Notes under the pieces: model-generated
Told to the model about the DNA's origin: nothing
The model's database searches: none
Seen by the model: the letters and a program-made list of their open reading frames with translations, nothing else
DNA from: Sulfurimonas sp. HSL-1656
Lineage (GTDB): Bacteria > Campylobacterota > Campylobacteria > Campylobacterales > Sulfurimonadaceae
NCBI RefSeq assembly: GCF_039645585.1
Contig: NZ_CP147915.1
Location: 1,178,001-1,242,000 of the forward strand
Length of the DNA stretch: 64,000 nucleotides
Reading direction: 5' to 3'
Shown: positions 17,273 through 26,948 of the stretch, one piece after another
How the letters are laid out: each line of letters starts with the position of its first letter
Position numbering within the stretch: position 1 is the stretch's first letter
Made by a program: the position numbers and the translations under genes

Positions 17273-17663
17273 GACGATCAAGATCGCCGTCTGCGGTGCG
17301 CACATGCGCGGGCTGCCGCTCAACCACCAGCTGACGGAGCTGGACGCGACCTTTGTAAGTGCAACGAAAACGGCTCCGGGGTACCGCCTCTACGACGTGC
17401 CCGAAAAGGTGCCGCCGCGTCCGGGAATGGTGCGCGACAGCACTGTGCAGAGTGCCGTGACACTGGAAGTCTGGTCGATGCCGCTGGAACACTTCGGCGC
17501 TTTTATGATCCAGATCGCTTCGCCGCTCTGTATCGGCACCGTACAGCTCGAAGACGGCAGCACCGTGTACGGGTTTCTGTGCGAGGCCGATGCGCTCAAG
17601 GGAGCCGAGGAGATCACCTCTTTCGGCGGCTGGCGGGAGTACCTCGCTTCGAAGCAGGGCTGA
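17265..17663 (+). CDS. Allophanate hydrolase C-terminal domain as a separate protein
   Basis: A 132-residue protein beginning at a GTG that overlaps the amidase stop by eight bases, with GGAGG upstream. It resembles the C-terminal domain of AtzF-type allophanate hydrolases (landmarks CGAHMRGLPLNHQL, EVWSMPLEHFGAFM and SFGGWREYL). In fused enzymes this domain decarboxylates N-carboxycarbamate. The pair adds up to about 575 residues, the length of one fused enzyme. Last gene of the guanidine operon. Confidence 0.88.
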   Translation: MAETIKIAVCGAHMRGLPLNHQLTELDATFVSATKTAPGYRLYDVPEKVPPRPGMVRDSTVQSAVTLEVWSMPLEHFGAFMIQIASPLCIGTVQLEDGSTVYGFLCEADALKGAEEITSFGGWREYLASKQG

Positions 17664-17836
17664 AGCACCTTCCCGGCAGAAAAGAAAACCAACTTTTTGG
17701 AGGTGGAAAAAATGAGATGAACAGAATTTATCCTATATATGATTAAAAAATAAACAATTAGTCGGTTTAAAAATGTTAAACCGTTGGTAAAGTACTAAAG
17801 ACATAAAGCAAGTCTATCTATCGATAAGGAAACATA
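17664..17836 (+). promoter_or_regulatory. Porin upstream region with perfect inverted repeat
   Basis: An AT-rich intergenic region. It holds a perfect inverted repeat, CGGTTTAA-N5-TTAAACCG at 17763-17783, 54 bases before the porin start. It lacks the GC core and U-run of a terminator, so a regulator-binding operator is more likely. No convincing terminator for the guanidine operon was seen here. Confidence 0.45.
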
Positions 17837-19051
17837 ATGAAAATGACAAAAATGAGTTTGATGGCAGCACTGCTCCTGGGAAGCAGCGCTTTCGCATTTG
17901 ACAACACGGAAGTCGGCGGTGATGCCCGTTTCTTCTACTCTACATTTGACGGTCACGGTGCCGACCTTTTCGGCAAAGAAACCAGCACAGCCGATTTCGG
18001 TGCACGCCTGAGCATTACAACAGATATCGATGAGATCCTCTCCGCAGGCGTCACAGGTTATGCCGTCAGTACGCTTGGCCTTGATAAAGAGATCGCCAAC
18101 AACGTATGGTCCGGTGCACATGTTGATAATGCGACGGGTGATTTCTACACGACGACCGGCTGGATCGGCGAGGCGTGGCTCTCCGCCAAACTGGGTAACA
18201 CCGTTGCGAAAGCGGGACGCATGGAACTCGATACGCCGCTGCTCTTTACCGAAACGTGGGGCATTACAGCGAACAACTTTGAAGCGGCAACGATCACCAA
18301 TACGGATATCCCGGGTACGACACTTGTCGGTGCATGGGTTGCAACCGGAAACGGCTACTCCCAGTTCCTGCTGACGGATACAAAAGGTAAATTCTCAACC
18401 ATCGGCGACCAGGGTGCAATCGCAGTCGGTGCGATCAACAACTCCTTCGAGCCGCTGACGGCACAGGCGTGGTACTACGAACTGCCTGATACGGCAACAG
18501 CATACTGGCTCGAAGCTGACCTCTCCATGGCCGGTGTCGTTGCAGGTCTGCAGTATACGGCGATCAATCCGAACGAACTGATCTCTACGGCTGATGACTC
18601 TACGGCGTTTGCTGCGAAACTGGGTTACGAAGGTGTCGAGAACCTCGGTCTTTATGCTTCTTACTCCACAACGGATAAAGACGGCGATATGTATATCGGC
18701 AACATCGCAACCATGCCTGGCGAAGGCTGGGGTATGCAGTCCAAGCTCTACACGGAAGCATGGTGGAACTTCGGTTACGTCGGTCTGCCGGGTACGGACG
18801 CCTACAACGTGACGGCGACTTACAGCATTCCTGAAATGGCTGATCTCGGACTCTTCTACACGAACATCGACACTGATGGCGGTGCGGGTCTGACCTATTT
18901 CAAAAACACGGTAAGCGAAGTGACTTTCACTGCTGCCAAATCGTTCGGCAAGCTTGATGCACTCTTCGCCTATATCTATGCGGACGATGATGCTATCAAC
19001 GACGGCGACGCCTACAACACGCTGCAGCTCTACCTCGTCTACAACTTCTAA
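17837..19051 (+). CDS. Outer-membrane beta-barrel porin
   Basis: A 404-residue protein with a signal peptide (residues 1-20, cleaved after SSAFA), alternating beta-strand composition rich in Gly, Thr and aromatic residues, and the C-terminal YNF signature of outer-membrane barrels. It resembles the OprD/MOMP-like porins of Campylobacterota. Codons are of the highly expressed type, with AT-richer third bases than neighbours. AAGGA precedes the ATG. Being next to the guanidine operon it could serve that importer, but it has its own upstream region and may be a general porin. Confidence 0.88.
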   Translation: MKMTKMSLMAALLLGSSAFAFDNTEVGGDARFFYSTFDGHGADLFGKETSTADFGARLSITTDIDEILSAGVTGYAVSTLGLDKEIANNVWSGAHVDNATGDFYTTTGWIGEAWLSAKLGNTVAKAGRMELDTPLLFTETWGITANNFEAATITNTDIPGTTLVGAWVATGNGYSQFLLTDTKGKFSTIGDQGAIAVGAINNSFEPLTAQAWYYELPDTATAYWLEADLSMAGVVAGLQYTAINPNELISTADDSTAFAAKLGYEGVENLGLYASYSTTDKDGDMYIGNIATMPGEGWGMQSKLYTEAWWNFGYVGLPGTDAYNVTATYSIPEMADLGLFYTNIDTDGGAGLTYFKNTVSEVTFTAAKSFGKLDALFAYIYADDDAINDGDAYNTLQLYLVYNF

Positions 19052-19093
19052 TTGAAGTGACAGACGCGCGCAGCGCGCGGCACATCTCCTTTA

Positions 19094-19144
19094 CGCCCGG
19101 GGGCCTTCATTCTCCTCCTCCGGGCGTCCTCGCACACTTTTTTT
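19094..19144 (+). terminator. Intrinsic terminator after porin gene
   Basis: CGCCCGG (19094-19100) pairs with CCGGGCG (19120-19126) around a 19-base pyrimidine-rich loop, followed at 19138-19144 by seven Ts. It would end the porin transcript. A second GC palindrome (GCGCGC-A-GCGCGC) lies just after the stop codon. Confidence 0.6.
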
Positions 19145-19953
19145 CAAGACCATAGAAACATCGCCGAATCGACCCCGAGGATTTCCGCTTCGTAAACGGT
19201 ATCGCAGGCACGCCCAGTCGCCCCGTAACAGACATGCAGCGGCAGCAGGTGCTCTGCACGCGGGTGGCAATAGCGGGCGTAGGGGGCATGCTCCCAGTTG
19301 ATGAGACGTTCTGTGCGTTCGCTCTCAATGAGTTCAGGGTCCGAACAGGTTTTGATGAGCCAGTGCTTGAAGGCGTCGTTCTTTTCGGTACGCTCCTGCG
19401 ACGGCGTAAAGAACGCCTTCATGTTGTGGAACGAGAAGCCGGAGCCGACTACCAGGATATTGTCCCGTGACAGCGATGCCAGCGCCTTGCCCATGTGCAG
19501 ATGCGCGGCCGGGTCCAGCCCTTTGACGAGCGAGATCTGTATGCAGGGGATATCCGCATCGGGGTACATGATCTTTAGGGGCACAAAGAGACCGTGGTCG
19601 AAACCGCGGTCGTCATCCAGTATCGACGCGATCCCCTGCTGCTGGAGGCACCAGTGCACCTCATCCGCCAGGGCCGGCATCCCGGGGGCGGGGTAGGTGA
19701 TCTCGTAGGATTCGTCGGGGAAGCCGTAATAGTCATAGATGAGGTCGGGGGTGCTTCCGTGCGTGATTGTCGGCGTTACCGTCTCCCAGTGGGCACTGAC
19801 GACGATGATGGCCGAGGGCTTCGGGATCGATGCCGCGACCCGTTTCAGGGCAACGACCATTTCATCATGACTTTTGTCTCCCAGCAGCGGCAGCGGACCG
19901 CCGCCGTGCGAGAGGTAAAGGACACGCAATTTGCCTGGGTCTTTCGGTGCCAT
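19144..19953 (-). CDS. DODA-type extradiol ring-opening dioxygenase (YgiD-like)
   Basis: A 269-residue protein of the class III extradiol dioxygenase LigB/DODA family, non-heme iron or zinc dependent. Putative metal ligands are His in LSHGGGP, His in SAHWE, and His in FDHGLFVPL; a later conserved His lies in FSFHNMKAF. I use the start at 19953 (MAPKDPG), which has AAGGAG six bases upstream; the frame is open further upstream. The physiological substrate is not predictable. Transcribed convergently with the porin. Confidence 0.85.
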   Translation of the reverse strand: MAPKDPGKLRVLYLSHGGGPLPLLGDKSHDEMVVALKRVAASIPKPSAIIVVSAHWETVTPTITHGSTPDLIYDYYGFPDESYEITYPAPGMPALADEVHWCLQQQGIASILDDDRGFDHGLFVPLKIMYPDADIPCIQISLVKGLDPAAHLHMGKALASLSRDNILVVGSGFSFHNMKAFFTPSQERTEKNDAFKHWLIKTCSDPELIESERTERLINWEHAPYARYCHPRAEHLLPLHVCYGATGRACDTVYEAEILGVDSAMFLWS

Positions 19954-20160
19954 AGGACGCTCCTTGCCTTGGAACTGTGTGATTTCATTATAGCGCGGCT
20001 GTAACTGCCGTTGTTTAACTGCAGAGACTAGCATCGGCTGTTCAGTCGCTGTTTAACCGCGAAGATGCATAATGAAACATTATCGTGTGAAAAGGGGAAC
20101 AACGCCGCCCGGCCGCGTGCCGGAAGACGCAGCAGAGACAGGCAGCCGCAAGGAGGTCGC

Positions 20161-21033
20161 ATGAAACGCATTGTGAACCAGTTCCGTCAGAATCGCCATG
20201 CGATCGAGATGTTTTTGCGCAACAGGGTTGAGGATGACCGTTTCAATTTTGAAGACGAAGCGGGGATACACCAGGTCTTCAGCCACCTTCCTTTCCTGCA
20301 GATGATCTACCTCATCGGGCCCGATCTGAAGCAGACAAGCCCGAACTACTACAGAAGGGGGATGGACACATCGCGGGTCGGGACGGACAAGAGCCACTAT
20401 TTCACCAATTTCAGCCTGGAGAACTTCAGCTGCTATATGACCAACCCCTATATTCACCATCTCACGGGCGATTCCAGCGTGACGCTCGTGACCTCCGACG
20501 GGGAGGGCGGATTCGTCGTCTTCGACTTCAACCTGCTCAAGCTGCTCGAAGCGCTGCGTCTGATCGAGCACAACTCCCGGTTCGAACGTTTCAAACTGAT
20601 CGTGTATGCCTTGGGGGGCACCACCCTGGTTGCCGTCTCGCTTTTCCTGATTCTCTATGGTGCGTATACGTTCGCGTATGTCTTCTTCCACACCGCCGAC
20701 GCCATGCTGCACGAAGTCTTCAAGGCCATTATCGCCATTACACTGGGGATGGCCATCTTCGACCTGGCCAAAACGATCCTGGAGAACGAAGTGATGTACA
20801 AGAATGCCGGGCGGCAGCGCGAGGGGCAGTATACGCTGCTGGGGAAGTTCCTCGTCTCCATTATTATCGCGCTTTCGATCGAGTCGCTGATGGTCGTATT
20901 CAAGATCACGCTGGGGGATTATACGGGGATGGGGTACGGCTTCATGCTCCTGCTCGGCGTCACGCTGATGATCGTGGGGTTGGGGTGGTTCGATTACCTG
21001 ACGCATCATAAACCGTCAGGCGGGGAGGAGTGA
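20161..21033 (+). CDS. PDC-sensor membrane protein without recognised output domain
   Basis: A 290-residue protein. Residues 1-145 form a PDC/Cache-like sensor domain (landmarks FLQMIYLIGPDL, GTDKSHYFTNF, VTLVTSDGEGG). Four membrane helices follow (about 153-185, 190-212, 228-250, 258-280). There is no kinase, cyclase, phosphodiesterase or chemotaxis domain and no N-terminal membrane anchor before the sensor domain. Start at 20161 with AAGGAGG. The function is unknown; similar proteins occur in Campylobacterota. Confidence 0.75.
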   Translation: MKRIVNQFRQNRHAIEMFLRNRVEDDRFNFEDEAGIHQVFSHLPFLQMIYLIGPDLKQTSPNYYRRGMDTSRVGTDKSHYFTNFSLENFSCYMTNPYIHHLTGDSSVTLVTSDGEGGFVVFDFNLLKLLEALRLIEHNSRFERFKLIVYALGGTTLVAVSLFLILYGAYTFAYVFFHTADAMLHEVFKAIIAITLGMAIFDLAKTILENEVMYKNAGRQREGQYTLLGKFLVSIIIALSIESLMVVFKITLGDYTGMGYGFMLLLGVTLMIVGLGWFDYLTHHKPSGGEE

Positions 21034-21035
21034 GT

Positions 21036-22226
<1,191 letters not shown>

Positions 22227-22342
22227 GTCTGCCGATAATTTAAAGGGCACGCCGCGCTCCATCCGGGCGACGCCCTTCCACCGCTGAAGAAAGAAGGTAT
22301 TCGCACGGCCCGGGCATCCGCCCCGCGCCGTGACACAGGACC

Positions 22343-23746
22343 ATGAAAAAAATTCTCATCATCACGGATTGCACGATCGGCGAGCATCTCGTCGAGCGGG
22401 CCATCGAAGCGTACTCCAAAGACAACCTCTACTACGTCATCCAGATGAAGGATCGCAAGTACGAGAAGGCCGGTCCGGACCGCTTCAAGTTCTTCACCTT
22501 CGACCCGACAAGCCGCTACAAGCTCAGCAACGTGCTGAAGATGGACTTCGTGCAGATCATGCTGGTGATGAGCAGCCGCCTGGACGCCGTCAACACCCTG
22601 GAGAACATCCGGTCGGAGAAACCGTCGGTGCGCGTCATTATGCTGGACCAGTGGGACCTCAAGATCGACGACCCGAATACCCTGACCATCGACGTCAACG
22701 ACCAGCTCTCCGCCCGCCTCATCGACTACCTCCCCAACGTCCCCGTGATCGCGCAGAATGTCGGCATGGGGGAGGGCGAGGTGATGGAAGTGCTGGTCCC
22801 CTTCGGCAGCGCCTACGTCTACCGCCATGTCGGGGCGATCGAGCAGTCGCAATGGCGCATCGCCGGCATCTACCGTGACCAGCGTCTCATCCTGCCCACG
22901 GAACGGACGCTGATCCACCCTAACGACCTGCTGCTGCTTGTCGGCGAACCGGACGTCCTCATCTCCATCTACCGGTCGTTCAAACGGGAACTCGGACACT
23001 TCCCGGCACCCTACGGCAGCACCATCTACCTCTATATTGACATGGATGTCGACCGGGCCGAGGATATTATCCCGATGCTGCGCAAAACGATCTATGTCCA
23101 GGAGCGTCTCCGCCGCAAGCTCTACATCCGTGTCACCAACCCCGGCGACCTGGATGTGCTGCGCGAGATCAAGCAGCTGCGCTCGCCCGAGGTAGAGGTG
23201 ATGATCGATTACGACCGCCGGGGAGAAGCCTACCTTCTCAGCAACGACAAACGCCATATCCATGCCGGGTTCATTGTCGTTTCGCGCAAGCTCTTCGGCA
23301 TCGATGCCGTGCGCAAAGTGCTCTACGACCTCAAGGTCCCGGTGCTGAAGATGGCATCGGGGCAGATGCACAACGTCAAGCGAGCCGTTATGCTCCTCTC
23401 CGAATCCGAGGATGTCGAGAAGATCACGACGACGATGTTCGATATGGCGTCGCAAATGGAGTGGATGATCGAGCTGCTGGAGTACCAGCAGGACGAGAAT
23501 GACTTCAAGGAGCAGGTGGAGCAGTACTACCAGAACCTCTCGGCGATCTTCTCGCAGTCTGTCTCCATCCGAAAAAGCACGGACAACCCCTTGCGCATCC
23601 TCAAAAAAGAGGACCGCTTCGTGCAGTGTATCCCCTTTTCCGAGACCGTCATGCAGCGGCCGGTCCTCTCTCTTTTCTCCACGGATTTGCAAGGACTCTC
23701 GTTTCACCTGGACCATTTCCACCAGCTTTTCATCCCGGTCCTCTAG
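22343..23746 (+). CDS. TrkA-like (RCK-domain) conserved protein, COG3400 type
   Basis: A 467-residue cytoplasmic protein. The N-terminal 125 residues look like an RCK_N/TrkA-N nucleotide-binding fold (KKILIITDCTIGEHLVERAI), followed by a TrkA-C-like domain (about 140-215; VLVPFGSAYVYRH ... HPNDLLLLVGEP). The second half is helical and uncharacterised. No channel segment is present, so it may regulate a K+ channel or transporter encoded elsewhere. It is conserved next to tgt and aroB in Campylobacterota (HP0282 in my recollection). GGA-type ribosome site, ATG at 22343. Confidence 0.8.
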   Translation: MKKILIITDCTIGEHLVERAIEAYSKDNLYYVIQMKDRKYEKAGPDRFKFFTFDPTSRYKLSNVLKMDFVQIMLVMSSRLDAVNTLENIRSEKPSVRVIMLDQWDLKIDDPNTLTIDVNDQLSARLIDYLPNVPVIAQNVGMGEGEVMEVLVPFGSAYVYRHVGAIEQSQWRIAGIYRDQRLILPTERTLIHPNDLLLLVGEPDVLISIYRSFKRELGHFPAPYGSTIYLYIDMDVDRAEDIIPMLRKTIYVQERLRRKLYIRVTNPGDLDVLREIKQLRSPEVEVMIDYDRRGEAYLLSNDKRHIHAGFIVVSRKLFGIDAVRKVLYDLKVPVLKMASGQMHNVKRAVMLLSESEDVEKITTTMFDMASQMEWMIELLEYQQDENDFKEQVEQYYQNLSAIFSQSVSIRKSTDNPLRILKKEDRFVQCIPFSETVMQRPVLSLFSTDLQGLSFHLDHFHQLFIPVL

Positions 23747-23820
23747 GAAGCGCGCCGCTTCAAGATGGGTATAAGCCTCATTTAAGTATTATAAGTCACT
23801 AATTTTTTTTCGGATAGAGA

Positions 23821-24876
23821 ATGACCGTAGATATCGATCTCAAAAAGACTATTGACACCTCCTACAAGATCTTCATCGACGCGCTCCCGGCGCTCACCTT
23901 TGACAAAAAAGTCGCCGTCGTCACGAACCCGACGGTCTCCGGGCTGCACCTGGAGTACCTGCTCGAACGCCTCGTCGCACCGGCGGTGGAAGTGATCACG
24001 CTTCCCGACGGGGAGCAGTACAAGAACTGGGAGAGCATCGAGACGGTGCTCGGCGCCCTTTTCGAGGCGCGCTTCAACCGCAGTTCCGTCCTCATCGCCT
24101 TCGGCGGCGGCGTCATCGGCGATATGACCGGGTTCGCGGCCAGCATCTTCCAGCGCGGCATCGATTTTATCCAGATCCCGACGACGCTGCTCTCACAGGT
24201 CGATGCCAGCGTCGGCGGCAAGACCGGGATCAACAACCGTTATGGCAAGAACCTCGTCGGCGCCTTCCACCAGCCCATCGCCGTCTACGCGGACCCGCAT
24301 TTCCTGAAAACCCTCCCGCCGCGTGAATTCGCCGCGGGCGTCGCGGAGATCGTCAAGATGGCGGTCACCTTCGATGCGGAGTTTTTCGCATGGCTGGAGA
24401 GTGCAGATCTCTCCCAGCCCGATCAACTCGCCGAGGCGGTGGCACGTTCGGTCCAGACGAAGGCGTCCGTGGTCGCCCAGGACGAAAAAGAGCGTGGGCT
24501 GCGCGCGGCGCTGAACTACGGGCACACCTTCGGCCACGTGATCGAGAACGAAACGAACTATACGACCTACCTGCACGGCGAGACGGTCGCCATCGGCATG
24601 GTGATGGCCAACCGTCTGGCGGTTGAACTGGAACTGATGGACGCCGTTGAAGCGGAACGGGTCGAGCGGCTGCTGCAGCGCTATGATCTGCCGGTCCGGT
24701 ATGCCATCGCCGACGTCGAGGCGTTCTACGAAGCGTTCTTCCTCGACAAAAAAAGCGGTGACAACAGTATCACTTTCATTCTCCCGCACCACCTCGGCGG
24801 CGTCGTGATGCCCAACGATATTGACCGCGACACGGTGCTGAAAATCCTGCGCGGCTTTGCGGGGGATGCCCAATGA
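23821..24876 (+). CDS. aroB: 3-dehydroquinate synthase
   Basis: Second step of the shikimate pathway, DAHP to 3-dehydroquinate; NAD and Zn dependent. 351 residues. Signatures are LPDGEQYKNWES, AFGGGVIGDMTGF, PTTLLSQVDASVGGKTGIN and the metal-binding LNYGHTFGHVIE. Overlaps the mscS-like gene by four bases (ATGA). A -10-like TATTAT lies at 23787-23792. Confidence 0.97.
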   Translation: MTVDIDLKKTIDTSYKIFIDALPALTFDKKVAVVTNPTVSGLHLEYLLERLVAPAVEVITLPDGEQYKNWESIETVLGALFEARFNRSSVLIAFGGGVIGDMTGFAASIFQRGIDFIQIPTTLLSQVDASVGGKTGINNRYGKNLVGAFHQPIAVYADPHFLKTLPPREFAAGVAEIVKMAVTFDAEFFAWLESADLSQPDQLAEAVARSVQTKASVVAQDEKERGLRAALNYGHTFGHVIENETNYTTYLHGETVAIGMVMANRLAVELELMDAVEAERVERLLQRYDLPVRYAIADVEAFYEAFFLDKKSGDNSITFILPHHLGGVVMPNDIDRDTVLKILRGFAGDAQ

Positions 24877-26948
24877 TCAAACGCATCGCCGGAACGCTTT
24901 TATTTACGGCAACACTGCTGCTCGGTGCACCGGCTGCGTCGGCGGCAGATGCACCGGTGCAGAAAGCTTCGAAACATCAGACGGCCGTATCCTGGAACAG
25001 CGCCGTTGACGCGTATGCGCTCCGCCATGTCCTGCAGGAGCGTCTGGCGCAGATCGATGTAGCGCTGCAGAACCCCGAGGCTGCGGGCAAGGCCGATGCC
25101 CTCCGCCGCCTGGAGCGCGAACGCGAACGCCTGAAGACGGAACTGGGGCGTATCAATGCCGCCGCGGTGGCTGTCGTCGAATACTATGTCCAGCCCACGG
25201 GCGAACAGCTCTCCATCCATACCGACATGTACCGACGGTATGAATCGAAAGCTGCCGAACTGGAAACGCTCAAATCCGACCTTCAGATAAAGCAGAAAAG
25301 CCTCAACGCCCTCCTGGGTACGGCACGGGACACCGCCGAGGTGCAGCAGTCCCTCAAGGTGACCACCTTCGCCCTGGAGACGCTCAGTCGCATCCAGCAG
25401 CGCATTGCCCACCTTTCCGATGCACGCCTGACCCGCGTCAACGACCTGCGGAAGCAGGAGTCCGAGTTAAAAGACGAACTGGACAAAAGCAATATCTGGC
25501 AGAAAAGCTATACGGCCTACCTGACCTACCAGGACGTCAAGAAAGATCTGGCGGCGCTGCAGGAGCAGATCGATGCCATCGACCGTTCCGACGATGCCGA
25601 TGCCAAGATGGAGCAGCGCGACGCCCTGCTGGCGAAACAGAAGATCATGAGCGACCAGCTCTCCCTGCTGCAGTCGCACTCCGCCTCCCCGTTTGCAGAC
25701 CTGCTCAAACCCGAAGAGATCGAGGCCGCACCTGAGATCAGCAACCCCATCGATATTTTTGCCGGGGTCTCCTACAACAAGAAGGTGCGCGAACAGCTCA
25801 ATGAGTACATCAAGCGCGGCGACGAGCTCAAGCGCTACCTGCGGCTTCTGCTGGACGAACGCCAGCTTCTGATGAGCCTGGCCGACGTCGACAGCGAAGA
25901 GGACTACGTCAAGAAGATCGCCAGCCTTGACTCCATGACGGACAAATACCAGACCGCCTACTCGACGCTGCAGGATACGGCGGACGTTTACGCCAAGCGC
26001 GTCGAGGAGATCGAGCTCAAGATCAACAAGGCGATCGAGGAGCAGCTCTTCAAGCTGGCCAATATCGGCGGGATCATCCTCTTCCTGCTCATCATCTTCT
26101 TCATCATGAAGCAGATCGCGAAGAAGTACATCAGCGACAACGAACGTTTCTATATGGCGAACAAGGTCATCACCTTCGCCAATGTCTCGCTGATCCTGCT
26201 GGTCCTGCTTTTCAACTATATCGAGAACGTCAGCTACGTCGTCACCGTACTCGGGTTTGCTTCCGCCGGTATCGCCATTGCGATGAAGGACTGGTTCATG
26301 AGTATGCTCGGATGGCTCGTCATCGTCTTCGGCGGCTCCATTCACGTCGGTGACCGGGTCCGTGTCGACAAAGACGGCAAGCAGTATGTCGGAGACGTCC
26401 TGGATATTTCGCTCCTGCGGATCACGATCCTCGAGGACATTACGCTCACAACCTATATGCACAACCGCCGCGCGGGCCGGGTCATTTTTATCCCGAACAA
26501 CTACATCTTCACGGAGATGATCGCAAACTACACCCACGTCTCGCTCAAGACGGTCTGGGACGGTATCGACATCACCGTCACTTTCGACTCGAACCACAAG
26601 AAGGCGCAGCTTATCGCCAAAGAGATTACGCGTAAATTCGCCAAAGGGTATACGGACATCACCCGCAACCAGCTCAACAAGCTGCGCAGCCGCTACAACC
26701 TGAAAAATACGAACGTCGAGCCGCGTATCTACGCTTTCGCGGAGGAGAACGGCATACGCATCAGCGCCTGGTACCTCACCAACGCCTACGCGACCCTGAC
26801 GCTGCGCAGTACGATCTCCATGGAGATCCTCGATGCCTACGGCAAAGAAGAGGACATTACCATCGCCTACCCGACACAGCGTCTGCGTCTGCAGAACGAA
26901 CCGCTGCCGCAGCCGAGATCCCTGCCGGAAGAGGGCGAGCCGGTATGA
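24873..26948 (+). CDS. MscS-family mechanosensitive channel with long periplasmic coiled coil
   Basis: A 691-residue inner-membrane channel. It has a signal peptide (1-25), a long periplasmic coiled-coil region (about 50-380), three or four membrane helices (about 390-480), the MscS pore signature GFASAGIAIAMKDWF and GDRVRV, and a C-terminal cytoplasmic beta/alpha domain to about 660. Larger than minimal MscS and similar in plan to MscK/YbdG-type members. It would release solutes on osmotic downshift. Coupled to aroB upstream and mtaB downstream by ATGA overlaps. Confidence 0.93.
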   Translation: MIKRIAGTLLFTATLLLGAPAASAADAPVQKASKHQTAVSWNSAVDAYALRHVLQERLAQIDVALQNPEAAGKADALRRLERERERLKTELGRINAAAVAVVEYYVQPTGEQLSIHTDMYRRYESKAAELETLKSDLQIKQKSLNALLGTARDTAEVQQSLKVTTFALETLSRIQQRIAHLSDARLTRVNDLRKQESELKDELDKSNIWQKSYTAYLTYQDVKKDLAALQEQIDAIDRSDDADAKMEQRDALLAKQKIMSDQLSLLQSHSASPFADLLKPEEIEAAPEISNPIDIFAGVSYNKKVREQLNEYIKRGDELKRYLRLLLDERQLLMSLADVDSEEDYVKKIASLDSMTDKYQTAYSTLQDTADVYAKRVEEIELKINKAIEEQLFKLANIGGIILFLLIIFFIMKQIAKKYISDNERFYMANKVITFANVSLILLVLLFNYIENVSYVVTVLGFASAGIAIAMKDWFMSMLGWLVIVFGGSIHVGDRVRVDKDGKQYVGDVLDISLLRITILEDITLTTYMHNRRAGRVIFIPNNYIFTEMIANYTHVSLKTVWDGIDITVTFDSNHKKAQLIAKEITRKFAKGYTDITRNQLNKLRSRYNLKNTNVEPRIYAFAEENGIRISAWYLTNAYATLTLRSTISMEILDAYGKEEDITIAYPTQRLRLQNEPLPQPRSLPEEGEPV

